This document shows positions 6,794-8,949 of a stretch of DNA of 8,949 nt, one piece after another. Position numbers and translations under genes: made by a program. The stretch spans positions 1 to 8,949 of the forward strand of contig JAFDIX010000096.1 of assembly GCA_019307805.1 (NCBI GenBank), in the 5' to 3' direction. The notes beneath the pieces are model-generated. The model made no database searches and was not told the DNA's origin. It was given only the letters and a program-made list of their open reading frames with translations. This DNA is from Deltaproteobacteria bacterium. GTDB lineage: Bacteria; Desulfobacterota; DSM-4660; Desulfatiglandales; HGW-15. Position 1 is the first letter of the stretch. Each line of letters opens with the position of its first letter.

Positions 6794-6800
6794 TTAATCG
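6766..6800 (+). promoter_or_regulatory. Direct repeat GTTTTAATCG upstream of the CBS gene
   Basis: GTTTTAATCG occurs exactly at 6766-6775 and again at 6791-6800, 25 bp apart, ending 37 bp before the CBS-gene start codon. A poor -35-like TTGTTT (6789-6794) overlaps the second copy, but no good -10 is found. The pair may be a regulator-binding site or a rearrangement scar next to the MFS fragment. Confidence 0.35.
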
Positions 6801-6837
6801 TGAACCGAATCTTACAAAATGAAAAGAAGGGACTACC

Positions 6838-7296
6838 ATGCTGACAGCAAAAGACATCATGACGAAAGATCCTATCACCGTTTCTCCTGATGCCGAGATA
6901 ACCCATGCAGCAAAGCTTCTTATTGAAGAAAGCGTTAACGGCCTCCCCGTTGTGGACAGGGAGGGAAAGCTGGTGGGGATCATCTGCCAAATCGATTTGA
7001 TCGCACAGCAAAAAAGGCTTCCTATCCCTTCCATTTTTACTCTCCTGGATGGTTTTATTCCCTTGTCCTCCACAAAGCATTTTGAAAAGGCAGTTCAGAA
7101 GATTTCGGCCACTACTGTTGCAGATGCCATGACTTCAGACCCGGTTGCCGTCACGACTGACACGGGCATTGACGAATTGGCCGGTCTTATCGTGGATAAG
7201 AAGTTTCACACCCTTCCGGTGGTTGAGGCAGGGAATCTTGTGGGGGTGGTAGGAAAGGAAGATATACTTAGAACCCTCGTGGCCGAACCGGAGTGA
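6838..7296 (+). CDS. Paired CBS-domain protein
   Basis: This 152-aa cytoplasmic protein consists almost only of two CBS motifs forming one Bateman module. CBS1 spans about residues 1-58 (DIMTKDPITVSPDAEI, then GLPVVDREGKLVGIICQIDLI). CBS2 spans about 92-149 (VADAMTSDPVAVTTDTGI, then TLPVVEAGNLVGVVGKEDIL). A 33-residue linker joins them. The family senses adenine nucleotides and relays energy state to partner proteins; no effector domain is attached, so the partner is unknown and none is encoded next to it. The ATG at 6838 is well supported by AAGGGA (6827-6832) with a 5-nt spacer. The gene stands alone on the + strand, divergent from the transporter remnant. No clear terminator follows; GGAG/CTCC around the stop codon is too weak. 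Confidence 0.92.
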   Translation: MLTAKDIMTKDPITVSPDAEITHAAKLLIEESVNGLPVVDREGKLVGIICQIDLIAQQKRLPIPSIFTLLDGFIPLSSTKHFEKAVQKISATTVADAMTSDPVAVTTDTGIDELAGLIVDKKFHTLPVVEAGNLVGVVGKEDILRTLVAEPE

Positions 7297-7337
7297 TGGG
7301 GCTCCATAATTTAGGTGATTCAATTTTCATTTTGCAC

Positions 7338-7366
7338 TTGCATATCCCGTTGATTCGATATATATA
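7338..7366 (+). promoter_or_regulatory. Sigma-70-like promoter
   Basis: TTGCAT (7338-7343) and TATATA (7361-7366) are separated by 17 bp, and transcription would begin around 7373. Four of six -35 and five of six -10 positions match the consensus. The predicted start falls right before the 7375-7393 stem-loop, which supports a functional pairing of the two. Confidence 0.45.
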
Positions 7367-7374
7367 ACTCTACA

Positions 7375-7393
7375 GCGACTGGGTGTCAGTCGC
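7375..7393 (+). repeat. Perfect 7-bp stem-loop at a predicted transcript 5' end
   Basis: GCGACTG (7375-7381) pairs perfectly with CAGTCGC (7387-7393) around GGTGT. It is followed by AAAAAGG, so it is not a terminator on the + strand; on the minus strand the T-run precedes it. It could be a 5' stabilising hairpin or an operator. Further on, CCAG (7404-7407) with CTGG (7436-7439) encloses TGTAA (7417-7421) with TTACA (7430-7434), suggesting a second hairpin. Confidence 0.6.
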
Positions 7394-7637
7394 AAAAAGG
7401 AATCCAGTGGGCCCCGTGTAACTCTGCTCTTACATCTGGTAAACCTTCCCCAGTTTTCACGGTTCTTTTGCATTCACCCCCGGCACTATTAACGGTGAGT
7501 TGCGGACAAAATATAGCGCGTTAAATACACCTTTGCCCTATCCGGGGTTGGTTGATTTTGCGATGCCCACGGGGGGTAAGATGACCATCTGATTCCAGTG
7601 TGAGTATTTTTTAAGAAGACATTTCAAAGGAGTGATT

Positions 7638-7799
7638 ATGGAAGAAGGAAAAATAAAAAGATTAGAAGAAAAATTGCGTCGAATGATCGCACTTCAAAGC
7701 CAGGCTCAAGAGGAAGACCGACAGACAAAGAGCCCCCTTCCCCCCGGTACCCGGGCCATTCGCCGTCGAAAGGGCGTCCCTGATAAGCATATCGTGTAA
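7638..7799 (+). CDS. Small hypothetical protein, 53 aa
   Basis: I do not recognise this gene. ATG at 7638 is preceded by AAAGGAG (7626-7632) with a 5-nt spacer, one of the better ribosome-binding sites in the window, and the frame ends at TAA (7797-7799). The N-terminal half (MEEGKIKRLEEKLRRMIALQ, then SQAQEEDRQ) is strongly charged and likely helical or coiled-coil. The C-terminal half (SPLPPGTRAIRRRKGVPDKH) is proline- then arginine-rich and could contact nucleic acid. There is no signal peptide or membrane segment. The protein is too short for many gene callers. Its upstream leader is unusually long and foldable. The downstream EamA gene is convergent, so it is transcribed alone. Confidence 0.65.
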   Translation: MEEGKIKRLEEKLRRMIALQSQAQEEDRQTKSPLPPGTRAIRRRKGVPDKHIV

Positions 7800-7872
7800 G
7801 GCCCTGTCGGGAATTCAAAGGGCAGGAAAGTTTCAAAAAGGGACAGTCTCGATACCATGCCTTAGATACCAG

Positions 7873-7897
7873 GTGTTTCACATGAAAAGTGGAACAC
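7873..7897. promoter_or_regulatory. Hairpin containing a parS-like sequence
   Basis: GTGTTTCAC (7873-7881) pairs with GTGGAACAC (7889-7897) over nine positions with one G-U wobble, around ATGAAAA. The 16 bases at 7874-7889 match the ParB-binding parS consensus TGTTTCACGTGAAACA at 13 of 16, with one half-site (TGTTTCAC) perfect. An A6 tract follows on the + strand, so it is not a standard terminator there, and on the minus strand the T6 precedes the stem. Nearby, GATACCA is repeated at 7851-7857 and 7865-7871. The intergene 7800-7949 holds nothing else clear. Confidence 0.4.
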
Positions 7898-7949
7898 AAA
7901 AAATCCGATAAAAATAAATAGTCGAAGGAAAAGGGCCAGGAAAGAAGAA

Positions 7950-8876
7950 TCAGACATTTTCGGGTCGAATGCTTCTCCTGGCTCCCAGTCGGTTGGTCAA
8001 ATAAACCCCGCACAATACCAGCAAGCCTCCGCCAATCTGCAGGGTGGTGAGGGTTTCCCCCAGCATTGCCCAGGCCCCGAGAGCCGTCACCACGGGTATG
8101 CCGTTGATAAAGACCGCCGCTCGTGAGGCCTGTATCCTGGTCAGGGCGTGATTGTAGCAGAGAAACCCTCCAAATGTGGCAAAAAGGACCAAAAAGGCGA
8201 GGGCCAGGAGGGAACGACTGCTGATGGCGGACCACTGCATCCCCGGCATTTCCAGGAAAAATGCAGGCAGGAACAGGATTGTTCCGTATATGAACTGCAT
8301 CACCGTGATTTCCAGGGCCGATATCTCCCGGCCCAGATGTCTGACACAGACCATGTAGAGGGCTGCGGAGATAACCGCGCCAAAGATGAGAACATTACCC
8401 AACAGCCTCCCACCAAGTGTCCATGTCACCTGGGGATCCCCTGTGACCAGGATGAGGATTCCGAGCAGCGAAAGACCTATTCCCAGAAAACTGCCAGGGC
8501 CCGTGCGCTCCCCCAGAAAAAGGAAGGCAGTCAGCAGTACCGCAACAGGGACCGTGGCAATAATCAGGGCGGCCATGGGCGCAGTGGTGTGCTGAAGGCC
8601 GAGGGTTTCAAAAGTAAAATAGAGTCCCGGTTGAAACAGGGCCGTCAGGAATAATTTTGCATGGTCCTTCCTGTTCAACCTGGGGAGCCCCCGACGCAAT
8701 ATCAGGGCCGTGAGGATGCAGGAGGCCAGGCAAAAACGGGCGAAGATCAGGGTGAAGGTGGTAAAACTTTCCAGGGCCACCTTTGTTGCCACAAATGAGA
8801 GTCCCCAGAAAAAGACTGCAGCAATCAGGGCTGTATAGGCGCCGGCGCCCCCTTGGGTTTTCAATTCGTTATCCAC
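7950..8876 (-). CDS. EamA / DMT-family inner-membrane transporter
   Basis: This protein of about 308 aa is a drug/metabolite transporter superfamily exporter; the substrate cannot be inferred. Two EamA repeats of about five helices each are visible: repeat 1 at about residues 12-145 (starting YTALIAAVFFWGLSFVATKVAL and ending after FLFLGERTGPGSFLGIGLSL), repeat 2 at about 161-296 (ending AWAMLGETLTTLQIGGGLLV). The internal GER and GET motifs at the same place in both halves are characteristic. The length is normal. The frame continues upstream to a TTG at 8945, but the extra residues (PPAILVTIHRPLINLKER) look like translated intergenic sequence and include the AAGGAG ribosome-binding site (8894-8889). 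I therefore choose GTG at 8876. An ATT codon (8882-8880) lies even better spaced from that site. It is convergent with the 53-aa gene. Confidence 0.9.
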   Translation of the reverse strand: MDNELKTQGGAGAYTALIAAVFFWGLSFVATKVALESFTTFTLIFARFCLASCILTALILRRGLPRLNRKDHAKLFLTALFQPGLYFTFETLGLQHTTAPMAALIIATVPVAVLLTAFLFLGERTGPGSFLGIGLSLLGILILVTGDPQVTWTLGGRLLGNVLIFGAVISAALYMVCVRHLGREISALEITVMQFIYGTILFLPAFFLEMPGMQWSAISSRSLLALAFLVLFATFGGFLCYNHALTRIQASRAAVFINGIPVVTALGAWAMLGETLTTLQIGGGLLVLCGVYLTNRLGARRSIRPENV

Positions 8877-8888
8877 TGAAATGGCTCT

Positions 8889-8894
8889 CTCCTT
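8889..8894 (-). promoter_or_regulatory. Shine-Dalgarno that decides the EamA start
   Basis: AAGGAG on the minus strand lies 12 nt before GTG (8876) and 6 nt before the in-frame ATT (8882). Its presence inside the longer open frame argues against the TTG start at 8945. The 12-nt spacing to GTG is long, so the start remains slightly uncertain. Confidence 0.6.
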
Positions 8895-8949
8895 TAAGTT
8901 GATCAATGGCCGGTGAATAGTAACCAGTATTGCAGGAGGATTCAAGGGG

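Larger units (their letters stand above)
7297..7637 (+). other. Non-coding leader-like stretch before the 53-aa gene
   Basis: These 341 bases contain no supported gene on either strand. They hold a promoter-like pair (7338-7366), a perfect hairpin at the predicted transcript start (7375-7393), a second foldable segment (7404-7439), and a 5-bp pairing TCACC (7474-7478) with GGTGA (7494-7498). The stretch may be a long 5' leader of the small gene or a separate small RNA. I recognise no known riboswitch class. Confidence 0.4.

Noticed and set aside
6499..7073. Long minus-strand open frames overlapping the MFS remnant and the CBS gene
   Set aside because: They are in other frames than the PETKG-bearing one, run antisense to the well-supported CBS gene, and have no ribosome-binding site or recognisable sequence.
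7375..7393. Stem-loop as a terminator for the CBS gene
   Set aside because: The stem is followed by A residues rather than T on the + strand, and no gene on the minus strand ends there.
7395..7425. Resemblance of the AAAGGAATCC...GTGTAAC stretch to part of a cobalamin riboswitch
   Set aside because: Only short pieces match; the surrounding conserved B12-box architecture is missing and the small gene has no cobalamin link.
7327..7473. 48-codon open frame on the minus strand within the leader-like stretch
   Set aside because: It has a poorly placed GGGGG instead of a proper ribosome-binding site, unremarkable composition and no recognisable sequence, and it opposes the better-supported + strand promoter and hairpins.
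7801..7823. GCCCT/AGGGC hairpin just after the 53-aa gene as its terminator
   Set aside because: The stem is 5 bp with a 13-nt loop and no following T-run; too weak to call.
7636..8235. 199-codon minus-strand frame overlapping the EamA gene and the 53-aa gene
   Set aside because: It is out of frame with the clear transporter sequence and of low-complexity odd composition; its FHVKH stretch comes from the parS-like hairpin.

Overview
The window looks like a chromosomal segment of a mid-GC, Gram-negative-type environmental bacterium, most likely a member of the Desulfobacterota (former Deltaproteobacteria). This rests on the protein flavour (four-domain S1 protein, Tex, small paired-CBS protein) and on the style of the intergenic repeats (heptameric CAGAGGA/CGGAGGA arrays, CATAGCG units, CAAAT-rich imperfect inverted repeats). 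It is an inference, since no marker gene is present. There are no rRNA or tRNA genes, no CRISPR array and no intact insertion sequence.

Layout from left to right. 1-245: a strict 7-bp tandem array that probably continues beyond the left edge. 315-2622 (+): a two-gene operon of a COG2159-type amidohydrolase and a cardiolipin synthase with two HKD motifs, 16 nt apart. A short palindrome and a probable terminator lie between it and the next, convergent gene. 2676-6246 (-): two RNA-binding housekeeping genes on the minus strand, a four-S1-domain RpsA-like protein (2676-3887, with its own TATAAT promoter overlapped by a 10-bp direct repeat) and upstream of it tex (4099-6246). 6247-6837: a 591-nt stretch holding an AT-rich MITE-like inverted repeat and the C-terminal stub of a lost sugar-porter MFS gene on the minus strand. 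6838-7296 (+): a paired-CBS-domain protein. 7297-7637: a non-coding leader-like stretch with a promoter and a stem-loop at its predicted transcript start. 7638-7799 (+): a 53-aa protein gene with a strong Shine-Dalgarno. 7873-7897: a hairpin resembling a degenerate parS site. 7950-8876 (-): an EamA/DMT-family exporter.

Functionally, cardiolipin synthase acts at the inner membrane; its partner amidohydrolase appears mutated. It carries a 16-residue in-frame tandem duplication and, judged from family memory, lacks the beta-5 strand with its metal-binding histidine, so its activity is doubtful. The S1 protein and Tex both end in, or consist of, S1 folds and probably act on RNA or in transcription/translation quality control. 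The CBS protein is probably an adenine-nucleotide sensor. The right part (6247-7949) is the most rearranged, with decayed and mobile-looking DNA around small genes. I see no clear new multi-gene system; the best leads are the 7373-7799 leader plus small gene, the altered amidohydrolase, and the MFS stub beside the inverted repeat.
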